A stretch of DNA of 64,000 nt from contig NZ_JAUSYQ010000002.1 in assembly GCF_030816965.1 (NCBI RefSeq), forward strand, positions 4,871,501 to 4,935,500. Reading direction: 5' to 3'. The notes beneath the pieces are model-generated. The model worked only from the letters and a program-made list of their open reading frames with translations. It had not been told where the DNA came from and ran no database searches. The DNA is from Streptomyces canus. Lineage in GTDB: Bacteria; Actinomycetota; Actinomycetes; Streptomycetales; Streptomycetaceae. A program made the translations under genes and the position numbers. This document shows, in pieces, positions 39,427 to 48,897 of the stretch; position 1 is the first letter of the stretch; the number at the start of each line of letters is the position of its first letter.

Positions 39427-39516
39427 GAGCAGCCACCTCCGAGGGCGGTCGTCAAAAAGTCAACCTGCCCAACTCCCGCCGCCCACAAGAGGACACGCGC
39501 CCCGTTCGAAACGGAC

Positions 39517-39867
39517 TCAGCCGTAACCAAGTGCGTGCAGCCGCGCGTCGTCGATCCCGAAGTGATGGGCGATCTCGTGCACGACCGTCACCTCGGTCTC
39601 CGCCACGACGTCCTCCCGCGAATCGCACATCCGCAGCGTCGGCCCCCGGTAGATCGTGATGCGGTCCGGCAGCACCCCGGCGTACCACTCGCCCCGGTCG
39701 GTCAGCGGAGTGCCCTCGTACAGCCCGAGCAGCTCGGGATCCTCCGCCGGCGGTTCGTCCTCGACGAACACCGCGACGTTGTCCATCAGCCGCGTCAACT
39801 CCGGCGGAATCCGGTCCAGGGCCTCGGCGACCAGTTCCTCGAACTCCTCGCGCGTCATCTCCAGCAC
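39517..39867 (-). CDS. Small zinc metallopeptidase-like protein, 116 aa
   Basis: VTVVHEIAHHFGIDDARLHA provides the HExxHHxGxxD zinc site near the C-terminus, as in the minimal metallopeptidase family with a zincin-like fold found across actinobacteria. The N-terminal half is MTREEFEELVAEALDRIPPE with a conserved VFVEDEPP. GTG 39867 has GGAG 9 nt upstream; ATG 39858 is possible. Substrate unknown. Divergent from the phosphoesterase gene. Confidence 0.8.
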   Translation of the reverse strand: MLEMTREEFEELVAEALDRIPPELTRLMDNVAVFVEDEPPAEDPELLGLYEGTPLTDRGEWYAGVLPDRITIYRGPTLRMCDSREDVVAETEVTVVHEIAHHFGIDDARLHALGYG

Positions 39868-39951
39868 ACGTCCATTCTCCGGTACGACCATCCGTACGAG
39901 AGTCATGAGCACGCCCGCATATCCACGAGCGGACTTGGGCATACGGGACCA

Positions 39952-41535
39952 ATGGCCCGCGTCCCCGCCGCAGTCCTGAACGCCCGGAGCATCCTGAACG
40001 CCCTACGCAAGCCCCCGCGAGCCCTCGCCCGCCAGTACGGCAGGCGCCGATCCCACCCGTCCGTCGAACTCGTCCACCAGCCGCACCCCTGGACCCGCGC
40101 CCTCGGCCTGGTCGTCGTCGTCCTTCTGGGCGCATGGCTCGGTCTGCTGATCGTCGGCAACGTACGGGTCCCGGTCGGCCCCATGAACACGACGATGACC
40201 CTGCGCCCGTCCCTCTCCGGCGGCACGAAGATCAACGTGTCCCCGCTCGGCGCGCTCCAGCTGGACAGCCACCAGGCGCCCGTCCGCCTCGACGTCAACG
40301 TCGACCAGCTCGACCCGGAACGCTCCCAGGCCCTCGTCGACCACCCCGAGCGCCTCTCCGGTCTCCAGGACGAGGTCGCGACGGACGTCGAGCACGGCAC
40401 CCTCGACCTCGCCCTGCGCTCCTGCGTCGCCGTGGTGTCGGGCGCCACCGCCCTCGGCCTCGCCGTCTACCGCCGCCCGCGCCGGGCCCTCGCGGCCGGC
40501 GGCCTCGCCTTCACCCTCCTGGCGGCCTGCGGCGGCACGGCGTACGCCACCTGGAACCCGGAATCCGTCCTGGAGCCGAAGTTCTCGGGACTGCTCTCCT
40601 CCGCCCCGTCCCTGGTCGGCAACGCGCGCAGCATCGTCACCGAATTCGACGTCTACCAGAAGGAGTTGGCCCGCCTGGTGACGAACGTGACGAAGCTCTA
40701 CGACGTCACGTCCACCCTCCCCGCCTACCAGCCGGACCCCACCACCATCCGGGTCCTGCACGTCTCCGACATCCATCTGAACCCCGCGAGCTGGAAGATC
40801 ATCGCCTCGCTGGTGGAGCAGTACAAGGTCGACGTGATCGTCGACTCCGGCGACACCATGGACCACGGCACGGCGGCGGAGAACGGCTTCCTGGACCCGA
40901 TCCCCGACCTCGGCGCGCCCTACGTCTGGGTCCGCGGCAACCACGACTCCCTCACCACCCAGCGCTACATGGAGGGCCTGAAGCGGGTCCACGTCCTCGA
41001 CAACGGCAAGGCGGAGACGATCGCCGGACTGCGGTTCGCGGGCATCGGAGACCCCCAGTTCACTCCCGACCGCTCCACGGACCCGGGTGCCGACGAGTCC
41101 CAGGAGGCGGCGGGCGACCGCCTGGCCGCCGCCCTGCGCGAGCAGCGGGCCGCGGGCACCCCGGTCGACCTCGCGATCGCCCACGAGCCCTCGGCGGCCC
41201 GCGAGGTCGACGGCGAGGTCCCGATGATCCTGTCGGGCCACCTCCATCACCAGGAGATGGAGGTCATGAAGAAGGGCACGCGGCTGCGGGTGGAGGGCTC
41301 CACCGGCGGCAGCGGGCTGCGGGCCGTCGAGGGCAAGTACCCCGACCCCATCGAGGCCTCGATCCTCTACATGGACCGCGACACGCGCCGCCTGCAGGCC
41401 TGGGACGAGATCAAACTCGGCGGTCTCGGCCTCACGTCGGCGGAGGTCAGCCGCCACCTCCCGGAGGAGAACCAGCCGGGAGCGACCCCCTCGCCCACGG
41501 GTTCGCCCACCGCCTCACCCACGGGCAGCCCCTAA
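39952..41535 (+). CDS. Membrane-anchored metallophosphoesterase, 527 aa
   Basis: Two hydrophobic regions (LGLVVVVLLGAWLGLLIVG near residues 49-67; CVAVVSGATALGLAVY and AAGGLAFTLLAACGG further on) precede an extracytoplasmic metallophosphoesterase domain: LHVSDIHLNP, VDSGDTMDHG, RGNHDS, IAHEP, LSGHLHHQE. Residues coordinate two metals. A Pro/Thr/Ser tail ends it. Substrate unknown. ATG 39952. Confidence 0.85.
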   Translation: MARVPAAVLNARSILNALRKPPRALARQYGRRRSHPSVELVHQPHPWTRALGLVVVVLLGAWLGLLIVGNVRVPVGPMNTTMTLRPSLSGGTKINVSPLGALQLDSHQAPVRLDVNVDQLDPERSQALVDHPERLSGLQDEVATDVEHGTLDLALRSCVAVVSGATALGLAVYRRPRRALAAGGLAFTLLAACGGTAYATWNPESVLEPKFSGLLSSAPSLVGNARSIVTEFDVYQKELARLVTNVTKLYDVTSTLPAYQPDPTTIRVLHVSDIHLNPASWKIIASLVEQYKVDVIVDSGDTMDHGTAAENGFLDPIPDLGAPYVWVRGNHDSLTTQRYMEGLKRVHVLDNGKAETIAGLRFAGIGDPQFTPDRSTDPGADESQEAAGDRLAAALREQRAAGTPVDLAIAHEPSAAREVDGEVPMILSGHLHHQEMEVMKKGTRLRVEGSTGGSGLRAVEGKYPDPIEASILYMDRDTRRLQAWDEIKLGGLGLTSAEVSRHLPEENQPGATPSPTGSPTASPTGSP

Positions 41536-41615
41536 ACCGTTTTGGCGATACCTCCCGGCATCCCATATGCTTCTCACGTCCCCGACGCGCTGAGAAGCGC
41601 CCAGGCGGGCCGATA

Positions 41616-41688
41616 GCCCTCATCGTCTAGCGGCCTAGGACGCCGCCCTTTCAAGGCGGTAGCACGGGTTCGAATCCCGTTGGGGGCA
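41616..41688 (+). tRNA. tRNA-Glu (UUC)
   Basis: 73 nt, acceptor GCCCTCA / TGGGGGC, anticodon loop CTTTCAA. First of three tRNAs in a row. Confidence 0.95.
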
Positions 41689-41726
41689 CGCATCACCGTG
41701 TGCGACACTGTTCGTGCACAACGCTT

Positions 41727-41801
41727 GGTCCTGTGGAGCAGTTTGGAGTGCTCGCCACCCTGTCAAGGTGGAGGCCGCGGGTTCAAATCCCGTCAGGACC
41801 G
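41727..41801 (+). tRNA. tRNA-Asp (GUC), first copy
   Basis: 75 nt, acceptor GGTCCTG / CAGGACC, anticodon loop CTGTCAA. Identical to the copy at 46068-46142. Confidence 0.95.
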
Positions 41802-41825
41802 CTGAGGTTTCCCCGGAAACCTCGC

Positions 41826-41899
41826 GGCTGGGTAGCTCAGTTGGTACGAGCGACCGCCTGAAAAGCGGTAGGTCGCCGGTTCGACCCCGGCCCCAGCCA
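41826..41899 (+). tRNA. tRNA-Phe (GAA)
   Basis: 74 nt, acceptor GGCTGGG / CCCAGCC, anticodon loop CTGAAAA. Confidence 0.95.
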
Positions 41900-41905
41900 C
41901 AGCAC

Positions 41906-41931
41906 AGACCCCGATCTCCTGATCGGGGTCT
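41906..41931 (+). terminator. Terminator of the tRNA cluster
   Basis: AGACCCCGATC and GATCGGGGTCT enclose TCCT and are followed by TGTTG. Confidence 0.8.
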
Positions 41932-42013
41932 TGTTGTATGTGAACGTGCAGGTGAACCACGGGGACAAAACCGTTCGCCAGTAATTTCCCGGGGATGAGA
42001 TCCTGGATCGCGT

Positions 42014-45000
42014 ATGTCTACGCATCCTGCCCCCGCCCCCGGCATCCCCGCCTTCGGGGATCTCGCCGCCCGCCTGACCGAGCTGTCCCTGCGCGACGCG
42101 CACCGGCTCGGGCGCAGGCTCGAAGGCGCGCGCAAGATCCGCAAACCGGAGGCGCGGGCCGCCGTCCTGTCCGAGATCGAGGCGGAGGTCGGCAAGGGCG
42201 AGGAACGCGTGAGTGCGCGCCGTGCGCGCGTGCCCGCCGTGTCCTATCCCGAGCAGCTCCCGGTCAGCCAGAAGAAGGACGACATCGCGGCCGCCATCCG
42301 TGATCACCAGGTCGTGATCGTCGCCGGTGAGACGGGCTCCGGCAAGACCACCCAGATCCCGAAGATCTGCCTGGAGCTCGGCCGGGGCGTGAAGGGCATG
42401 ATCGGGCACACCCAGCCCCGTCGTATCGCCGCCCGCACGGTCGCCGAGCGGGTCGCCGAGGAGCTGGACACCCCGCTCGGCGAGGCGGTCGGCTGGAAGG
42501 TGCGGTTCACCGACCAGGTGAACCCGGACGCGACCTTCGTGAAGTTGATGACGGACGGCATCCTGCTCGCCGAGATCCAGACCGACCGCGAGCTGCGCGC
42601 CTACGACACGATCATCATCGACGAGGCCCACGAGCGGTCCCTCAACATCGACTTCCTGCTCGGGTATCTGGCCCAGCTGCTGCCGAAGCGCCCCGACCTC
42701 AAGGTCGTCATCACCTCGGCGACCATCGACCCCGAGCGGTTCTCCCGGCACTTCGGTGACGCCCCGATCGTCGAGGTCAGCGGACGGACGTATCCGGTGG
42801 AGGTGCGGTACCGGCCGCTGCTGGACGAGGACTCGGACGATGCCGACCGCGACCAGATCACCGCGATCTGCGACGCCGTCGAGGAGCTCCAGGGCGAGGG
42901 CAAGGGCGACATCCTCGTCTTCCTCTCCGGCGAGCGGGAGATCCGGGACACCGCGGACGCCCTCGTGAAGAAGAACTACCGCTTCACCGAGGTCCTGCCC
43001 CTGTACGCCCGCCTCTCGCACGCCGAGCAGCACCGCGTCTTCCAGCCGCACACCGGCCGCAGGATCGTTCTGGCGACGAACGTCGCCGAGACCTCCCTCA
43101 CCGTCCCGGGCATCAAGTACGTCATCGACCCCGGCTTCGCCCGGATCAGCCGCTACAGCCACCGCACCAAGGTCCAGCGGCTGCCCATCGAGCCGGTCTC
43201 GCAGGCCAGCGCCAACCAGCGCAAGGGCCGCTGCGGCCGTACGTCGGACGGCATCTGCATCCGGCTGTACAGCGAAGAGGACTTCAACGGCAGGCCGGAG
43301 TTCACGGACGCCGAGATCCTGCGGACGAACCTCGCCTCCGTCATCCTCCAGATGACCGCGGCCGGCCTCGGCGACATCGAGAAGTTCCCCTTCATCGATC
43401 CGCCGGACCACCGCAACATCCGCGACGGCGTCCAACTCCTCCAGGAACTGGGCGCGTTGGACCCGGTGCAGAAGGACGTACGCAAGCGGCTGACCGACAC
43501 CGGCCGCAAGCTCGCCCAGCTGCCCGTCGACCCGCGGCTGGCGCGCATGGTCCTGGAGGCCGACAAGAACGGCTGTGTCCGCGAGGTCATGGTCATAGCC
43601 GCCGCGCTGTCCATCCAGGACCCGCGCGAGCGCCCGGCCGACAAGCAGGCCCAGGCCGACCAGCAGCACGCCCGCTTCAAGGACGAGACCAGCGACTTCC
43701 TCGCTTATCTGAATCTCTGGCGCTATGTCCGCGAGCAGCAGAAGGAGCGCGGCTCGTCGTCCTTCCGCCGGATGTGCAAGCAGGAGTACCTGAACTTCCT
43801 GCGCATCCGCGAGTGGCAGGACATCTACTCCCAACTGCGCACGGTCGCCAAGCAGATGGGCATCCATCTCAACGAGGACGACGCGCCCGACCAGAGCGTC
43901 CACGTCTCCCTCCTCGCCGGTCTGCTCTCGCACATCGGCATGAAGGACGTGAAGGACGGCAACAAGAACGAGTATCTCGGCGCCCGCAGCGCCAAGTTCG
44001 CGATCTTCCCGGGCTCGGCGCTCTTCAAGAAGCAGCCGCGGTTCGTGATGTCGGCGGAGCTGGTGGAGACCTCACGCCTGTGGGCCCGGGTCAACGCCAA
44101 GATCGAGCCCGAGTGGGTCGAACCGCTCGCGGAGCACCTGCTGAAGCGGACGTATTCCGAACCGCACTGGGAGAAGGACCAGGCCGCGGTGATGGCGTAC
44201 GAGAAGGTCACGCTGTACGGCGTGCCGATCGTCGCCCAGCGGAAGGTGAACTACGGCCGGATCGACCCGGAGTCCTCCCGCGAGCTTTTCATCCGCAACG
44301 CCCTGGTCGAGGGCGACTGGCGTACCCACCACAAGTTCTTCGCCGACAACCGCAGACTCCTCAGCGAGGTCGAGGAGTTGGAGCACCGGGCGCGGCGCCG
44401 GGACATCGTGGTCGACGACGACACGCTGTTCGACTTCTACGACCAGCGGGTGCCCGAACACGTGGTGTCCGGAGCGCACTTCGACTCGTGGTGGAAGCGG
44501 AAGCGGCACGAGCAGCCGGAGTTCCTGGACTTCGAGCGGGAGATGCTCATCCGGGAATCGGCGGAGGCGGTCACGAAGGCCGACTACCCCGACTCGTGGC
44601 GGCAGGGGTCTTTGAAGTTCCGGGTGACGTACCAGTTCGAGCCGGGCGCGGACGCGGACGGTGTGACGGTCCACATCCCGCTCCAGGTCCTGAACCAGGT
44701 GACGGACGAGGGCTTCGACTGGCAGATCCCGGGTCTGAGGGAGGAGCTGGTGACGGAGCTGATCCGTTCCCTGCCCAAGCCGATCCGCCGCAACTACGTA
44801 CCGGCGCCGAACTTCGCGCGGCGCTTCCTGGATACGGCCGTCCCCCTCCAGGAGCCCTTGACGGTCACGATGGCCCGCGAACTGAAGCGCATGGTCGGCG
44901 TGCCCTTCGACGCGGAGGACTTCGACTGGACGCGGGTCCCGGAGCATCTGCGGATCACCTTCCGGATCGTCGACGAGCGGCGCCGGAACCTGGCCGAGGA

Positions 45001-45973
45001 CAAGGACCTGGAGGCGTTGCGGCTGAAGCTCAGGCCGAAGGCGCGCCAGGCCCTGTCCCAGGCGGCGGCCGCGACCGCGTCCCGCGAGGGCGGCGAGTCC
45101 CTGGAGCGCAAGGGCCTGACGGACTGGACGATTGGCACGCTCACGCGCGTCTTCGAGACCCGTCGCGCGGGCCAGCCGGTGAAGGCGTACCCGGCGCTGG
45201 TGGACGACGGCGACACCGTCTCGGTCCGGCTCTTCGACACGGAGGCGGAGCAGGCCGAGGCGATGTGGAAGGGCACGCGGCGGCTGATCGTGCGCAACAT
45301 CCCGGTGAGCCCGGCGAAGTTCGCGTCCGAGAAGCTGACGAACCCCCAGAAGCTCGCCCTGTCGTCGAATCCGCACGGCTCGATCCAGGCACTGTTCGAC
45401 GACTGTGCGACCGCTGCGGCGGACAAGCTGATCGGGGACTTCGGGGGGCCGGCGTGGGACGAGGAGTCGTACCGGAAGCTGTACGACAAGGTGCGCGCCG
45501 AGATCGTCGACACCACGGTCCGTACGGTGGGGCAGGTGCAGCAGGTGCTCGCCGCCTGGCAGGCCTGTGAGCGGCGTCTGAAGGCCGTACGGAGCCCGGC
45601 GCTGCTGGCGAACCTGGCGGACGTACGGGCGCAGCTGGACGCGCTGGTGAAGCCGGGGTTCGTGACGGCGACGGGGTTGCGCCGGCTGCCCGACCTGATG
45701 CGTTACCTGGTCGCCGCCGACCGCCGTCTCCAGCAGATGCCGACGAACGTCCAGCGGGACACGACCCGTATGGAGAAGGTCCACGAGATGCAGGACGAGT
45801 ACGCCTGGCTCCTGGAGCAGCTTCCGCAGGGCCGGCCTGTGCCCCAGCAGGTTCTGGACGTCCGATGGATGATCGAGGAGCTACGGGTCAGCTATTTCGC
45901 CCATGCGCTCGGTACGGCGTACCCGATCTCCGACAAGCGGATCGTGAAGACGATCGACACGCTGGCGCCGTGA
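42014..45973 (+). CDS. hrpA: ATP-dependent RNA helicase HrpA, 1319 aa
   Basis: DEAH-box motifs: I GETGSGKT (105-112), Ia TQPRRIAA, II DEAH (203-206), III SAT, V TNVAETSLT, VI QRKGRCGR. The helicase-associated, OB-fold and long C-terminal DUF3418-type regions follow, giving the full HrpA length of about 1300 residues. Bacterial HrpA unwinds RNA on ribosomes and acts in mRNA processing and stalled-ribosome rescue. It is flanked by tRNA genes on both sides. ATG 42014 starts about 115 bp after the tRNA-Phe gene. Confidence 0.95.
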   Translation: MSTHPAPAPGIPAFGDLAARLTELSLRDAHRLGRRLEGARKIRKPEARAAVLSEIEAEVGKGEERVSARRARVPAVSYPEQLPVSQKKDDIAAAIRDHQVVIVAGETGSGKTTQIPKICLELGRGVKGMIGHTQPRRIAARTVAERVAEELDTPLGEAVGWKVRFTDQVNPDATFVKLMTDGILLAEIQTDRELRAYDTIIIDEAHERSLNIDFLLGYLAQLLPKRPDLKVVITSATIDPERFSRHFGDAPIVEVSGRTYPVEVRYRPLLDEDSDDADRDQITAICDAVEELQGEGKGDILVFLSGEREIRDTADALVKKNYRFTEVLPLYARLSHAEQHRVFQPHTGRRIVLATNVAETSLTVPGIKYVIDPGFARISRYSHRTKVQRLPIEPVSQASANQRKGRCGRTSDGICIRLYSEEDFNGRPEFTDAEILRTNLASVILQMTAAGLGDIEKFPFIDPPDHRNIRDGVQLLQELGALDPVQKDVRKRLTDTGRKLAQLPVDPRLARMVLEADKNGCVREVMVIAAALSIQDPRERPADKQAQADQQHARFKDETSDFLAYLNLWRYVREQQKERGSSSFRRMCKQEYLNFLRIREWQDIYSQLRTVAKQMGIHLNEDDAPDQSVHVSLLAGLLSHIGMKDVKDGNKNEYLGARSAKFAIFPGSALFKKQPRFVMSAELVETSRLWARVNAKIEPEWVEPLAEHLLKRTYSEPHWEKDQAAVMAYEKVTLYGVPIVAQRKVNYGRIDPESSRELFIRNALVEGDWRTHHKFFADNRRLLSEVEELEHRARRRDIVVDDDTLFDFYDQRVPEHVVSGAHFDSWWKRKRHEQPEFLDFEREMLIRESAEAVTKADYPDSWRQGSLKFRVTYQFEPGADADGVTVHIPLQVLNQVTDEGFDWQIPGLREELVTELIRSLPKPIRRNYVPAPNFARRFLDTAVPLQEPLTVTMARELKRMVGVPFDAEDFDWTRVPEHLRITFRIVDERRRNLAEDKDLEALRLKLRPKARQALSQAAAATASREGGESLERKGLTDWTIGTLTRVFETRRAGQPVKAYPALVDDGDTVSVRLFDTEAEQAEAMWKGTRRLIVRNIPVSPAKFASEKLTNPQKLALSSNPHGSIQALFDDCATAAADKLIGDFGGPAWDEESYRKLYDKVRAEIVDTTVRTVGQVQQVLAAWQACERRLKAVRSPALLANLADVRAQLDALVKPGFVTATGLRRLPDLMRYLVAADRRLQQMPTNVQRDTTRMEKVHEMQDEYAWLLEQLPQGRPVPQQVLDVRWMIEELRVSYFAHALGTAYPISDKRIVKTIDTLAP

Positions 45974-46067
45974 CGGCTCCCGCACACAGGGTGAGTTCGA
46001 CCAGGACCTCCCTGCTCCTGTACAGTCCTTCTCGCAGCGCAACGCAGCAGTAAGCGCCGCGAAACCT

Positions 46068-46142
46068 GGTCCTGTGGAGCAGTTTGGAGTGCTCGCCACC
46101 CTGTCAAGGTGGAGGCCGCGGGTTCAAATCCCGTCAGGACCG
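46068..46142 (+). tRNA. tRNA-Asp (GUC), second copy
   Basis: Sequence identical to 41727-41801 across 75 nt. Followed by its own terminator and by a disrupted copy of its 3' part. Confidence 0.95.
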
Positions 46143-46154
46143 CAGTTGGAAGTC

Positions 46155-46187
46155 AGGCCCGCAGCCCCGGAAACGGGGAGCGGGCCT
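46155..46187 (+). terminator. tRNA-Asp terminator
   Basis: AGGCCCGC-A-GCCCCG, GAAA loop, CGGGG-A-GCGGGCCT, then TCTTC. Confidence 0.8.
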
Positions 46188-46202
46188 TCTTCATGTCCAC
46201 AG

Positions 46203-46320
46203 CACCCAATCAAGGCGGAGGCCGCGCCCGCGGCGCAGCCGCAATCAGACACCGCAAATCCCGTCAGGACCGCAGTGGGAAGTCAGGCCCGCAGCGCCGG
46301 AAACGGGCAGCGGGCCTTCT
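46203..46320 (+). pseudogene. Disrupted tRNA-Asp copy plus duplicated terminator
   Basis: 46203-46226 matches the anticodon-stem/variable region (cacccaatcaaggcggaggc), then about 29 nt of unrelated sequence, then 46256-46320, which repeats 46126-46190 (tRNA 3' end and terminator) with three differences in 65 bp. The anticodon loop reads aatcaag rather than tgtcaag and the 5' half is missing. Two of the differences are a compensating C-to-G and G-to-C pair in the terminator stem. Confidence 0.7.
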
Positions 46321-46480
46321 CCGTGTGTGTACGCCGGTTCAGGCGATCTCAGACCGTCCGGCGCTTGAGGACGAGGCTGTTTGTGAGGCGTCGGCGGCGT
46401 CCACGCCATCTTGACGGCGCCGCGTCGCACCGGTACCCAGAAACCAGGCCCCCGTTCCCAGCGGAGCCCGGAGGTGGCGT

Positions 46481-46672
46481 ATGGCGGCAACGGCCAGGCA
46501 CGAGACGCGGGCACTGCTGCGCGCACACCTCGCGGCCGCGTCGTCATACCGGCATCTGACCCGCCACTGCCCGATCTGCCACCGCCTGTTGCGGCTGGCG
46601 ATGGACTCGGCCCCAGGGACCGTCCCGGACCCGGACGAGGCCGTCGAGGACGAAAGCCCCTCCACGGCGTGA
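46481..46672 (+). CDS. DUF6274-family small protein, 63 aa
   Basis: ATG 46481 follows GGAGG. Opens MAATARHETRALLRAHLAAA followed by a zinc-type HCPICHRLLRL, the hallmark of the short Streptomyces DUF6274 family, of unknown function. The tail is acidic. Confidence 0.7.
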   Translation: MAATARHETRALLRAHLAAASSYRHLTRHCPICHRLLRLAMDSAPGTVPDPDEAVEDESPSTA

Positions 46673-47113
46673 CCGTCGACGGAGCCCAACCCCCGCCCCA
46701 CCGACGGCAGTCCGGGACGCGGGCCCCTTTTAGCGCACAGGAGCGGAAGGCAACAAGGACTCTGGCATGTGACGGGAGTCACCGCATGAGTTTTTGAAAC
46801 CGTGGAACTTACCCCTCCCCTACAACAGGTCAATTTAATATGTGCAATTGCACTCCTGTTCGCACACCAGCCAGGGGACCCTCACAGGAGATCCGACACC
46901 CCTCCCCAGACTCCGACAAGCCCACTCACAGGGCTGTCGTCCGCCCACCCCCCACGCACAAAAAAGATCGCGCTGGACTCGGCGGAGTCCAGCGCGATCG
47001 ACGACGGGGTTGAGAATGGGCCCTGTTGGGGCAGGACCCGCGTCGCTTGGAGCCAGAGTTCGGGCGGCGCGGCCAACTGGGGGGCCAGCCGGTTTGCCCG
47101 GTTATTGAGTTGT
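46673..47113. other. Intergenic region 3' of bldC
   Basis: Between the DUF6274 gene (+) and bldC (-). It holds the bldC terminator at 46966-46999 and, at about 46745-46800, locally AT-rich sequence with no convincing gene. Reading frames here lack coding character. Confidence 0.5.
46966..46999 (-). terminator. bldC terminator
   Basis: 15-bp perfect arms (GATCGCGCTGGACTC) with a 4-nt loop and TTTTTT after the stem on the minus strand: a classical rho-independent terminator. Confidence 0.9.
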
Positions 47114-47320
47114 TCAGGCCTCGCTGCGCTGCTGCGGGATGCCCGCGAGCAGAGCGCGGACCTCGGCCTCGCGGTAACGGCGGTGCCCGCCGAGCGTACG
47201 GATCGACGTGAGCTTGCCGGCCTTCGCCCACCGCGTGACCGTCTTCGGGTCCACGCGGAACATCGTGGCGACCTCAGCCGGGGTCAGCAGCGGCTCGGCA
47301 TCAGGGGTGCGAGCGGTCAT
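47114..47320 (-). CDS. bldC: Developmental regulator BldC, 68 aa
   Basis: A single MerR-like winged HTH: LLTPAEVATMFRVDPKTVTR followed by WAKAGKLTSIRTLGGHRRYR. Length and sequence match Streptomyces BldC, which binds direct repeats in head-to-tail arrays and delays entry into development. The neighbours (a conserved hypothetical gene, then vdh) agree with the usual chromosomal order. ATG start; strong terminator downstream. Confidence 0.95.
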   Translation of the reverse strand: MTARTPDAEPLLTPAEVATMFRVDPKTVTRWAKAGKLTSIRTLGGHRRYREAEVRALLAGIPQQRSEA

Positions 47321-47832
47321 GAGCGGCCTCCTCGGGAGAACCGATCGTTCTCGGTTCTTTCCTCTAAATTCTGCACCTTGACCCGCGTTGCCCGAAATGG
47401 CGGATGCGGGTCGAGTCGGTTATAGGACGAACGGCTTGTCCTCGGCACTACAACTACACCATCCGTCCAGCCGCGTCGGCCAAACCGATGGAATTGCCCC
47501 CCAGGTGTTCATCGGCGACGGAAGCCGATGGACCATGCCATAGCGGACAGTCACGCCACTGTGACGATCAGTCACAGAGCGATCAGGAGTCACCAGACCC
47601 CCCAAAGCGGAACCTCCCCCGGGCCCCTTGTCCTATTTTGGCATGAGGAGGGGCAAGAGATGCAAGAGCCGGGTACGTGCGGTCCGTCACGCTTGACACT
47701 CCGTGAGGTGTACGCCCGGATCGGGACCTACGTCCCCGTCGGTGAGACTTCAGGGGAAGCTGACACCTTGAGCGAGGACGAAACCCCAAAACGGGCGTCA
47801 GGTCAAACGCCAGTTCGTGACATGGCGCACAT
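47321..47832. other. Intergenic region with bldC promoter
   Basis: 512 bp without a convincing gene. It includes the bldC upstream region (AT-rich ttctttcctctaaattctgc) and a 7-bp inverted repeat CTGTGAC-N5-GTCACAG at about 47559-47577, possibly an operator. Weak ORFs on both strands do not show coding third-position bias. Confidence 0.5.
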
Positions 47833-48675
47833 TCAGTTCGCCGAGCGCCGGTCCCTGATGCCCCGCCAGCGCTCCACGAGCCGCCCGTAGGCCTCGCCCG
47901 CCGCGGCCCCGTCGCCGTGCCTGAGCGCCTCGATGCCCTCGGCCACGTCCGCCGCCGAGTGGTCGTCCTCCAGCTCGCCGGGCGGCAGCACATGCACCAG
48001 ACCGCCGTAGTCGAGCTCGACCAGCGAGCGCGGGTGGAACTCCTCCAGCCAGCGCCCCACGTCGATCAGACCGTCGATGAGCGGTCCCTCGTCGATGGCG
48101 TCCTTGAGGGCCCTCAGAGCCCGCGCCACGCGCCGCCGGGCCTGCACCATGGGTGTCCGGTAGCGCAGCATCGGCGGGATCTCGCCGGAACCCTTGTCGA
48201 AGCGCCGCTCCTCGTCGGAGACGAGCACGAACCAGTTCAGCGGCACCTGCCAGGTCGCGGTGCGGATCCAGGGCCGGGCGTCCGGGTTCCGGGCGAGCCA
48301 GCGCTCGTAGTCCTGGGCGGTCTGGCGGCGTACGACCTCGGGCAGCACCGCGTCCAGGACCGGCCCCGGCAGCTCCTCCCCGAGCTCCTCCAGGGCCAGC
48401 CAGCCGCGCAGCCGGGTGCGCCACGGGCACACGCACACCACGCCGTCCACGTCGAGCACGAAGGCGTCGCTGCTCTCGTGCACCGGCACCGGGACCGGCG
48501 GGGTGGGCAGCAAGTCCGCCAGGGAGCGACGCAGTTCGTCCTGGTACGACGGACGGTCCTGACGACGGGCGTAACGGGCCCAGTGACTGCGCTCGGGCTC
48601 GGGGAAGGCGGCCAGCGGTTCGTACACGCGCAGATAGGTCGCGTACGGGACGATCACCGAGGACACCTTGGGCAC
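47833..48675 (-). CDS. Conserved hypothetical protein next to vdh, 280 aa
   Basis: GTG 48675 follows GGGGGAGAGAG. The protein begins PKVSSVIVPYATYLRVYEPL and has a conserved middle (FVLDVDGVVCVCPWRTRLRG; ARPWIRTATWQVPLNWFVLV). No characterised domain is recognised, but it lies between bldC and vdh as in other Streptomyces. Divergent from vdh. Confidence 0.75.
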   Translation of the reverse strand: MPKVSSVIVPYATYLRVYEPLAAFPEPERSHWARYARRQDRPSYQDELRRSLADLLPTPPVPVPVHESSDAFVLDVDGVVCVCPWRTRLRGWLALEELGEELPGPVLDAVLPEVVRRQTAQDYERWLARNPDARPWIRTATWQVPLNWFVLVSDEERRFDKGSGEIPPMLRYRTPMVQARRRVARALRALKDAIDEGPLIDGLIDVGRWLEEFHPRSLVELDYGGLVHVLPPGELEDDHSAADVAEGIEALRHGDGAAAGEAYGRLVERWRGIRDRRSAN

Positions 48676-48897
48676 GCCTGCTCTCTCCCCCGCCGCCTGC
48701 CGGGAAAACCTGCGAAACCCGCACACAAACGTGCGGGAAAACTATGCAAATCGTCGCACGCCCGTCCCCCGGGAGAAGGTGATCCTGAGCACTGCACGGT
48801 CTTGGGCCGCCACAAGCCCTAATCTCGTGCTCACAGGTCCCGCCACCCTTACGGGCGCCTGTGTCCCATCGCCGCAATGTACCCAGGAGTCACCACA

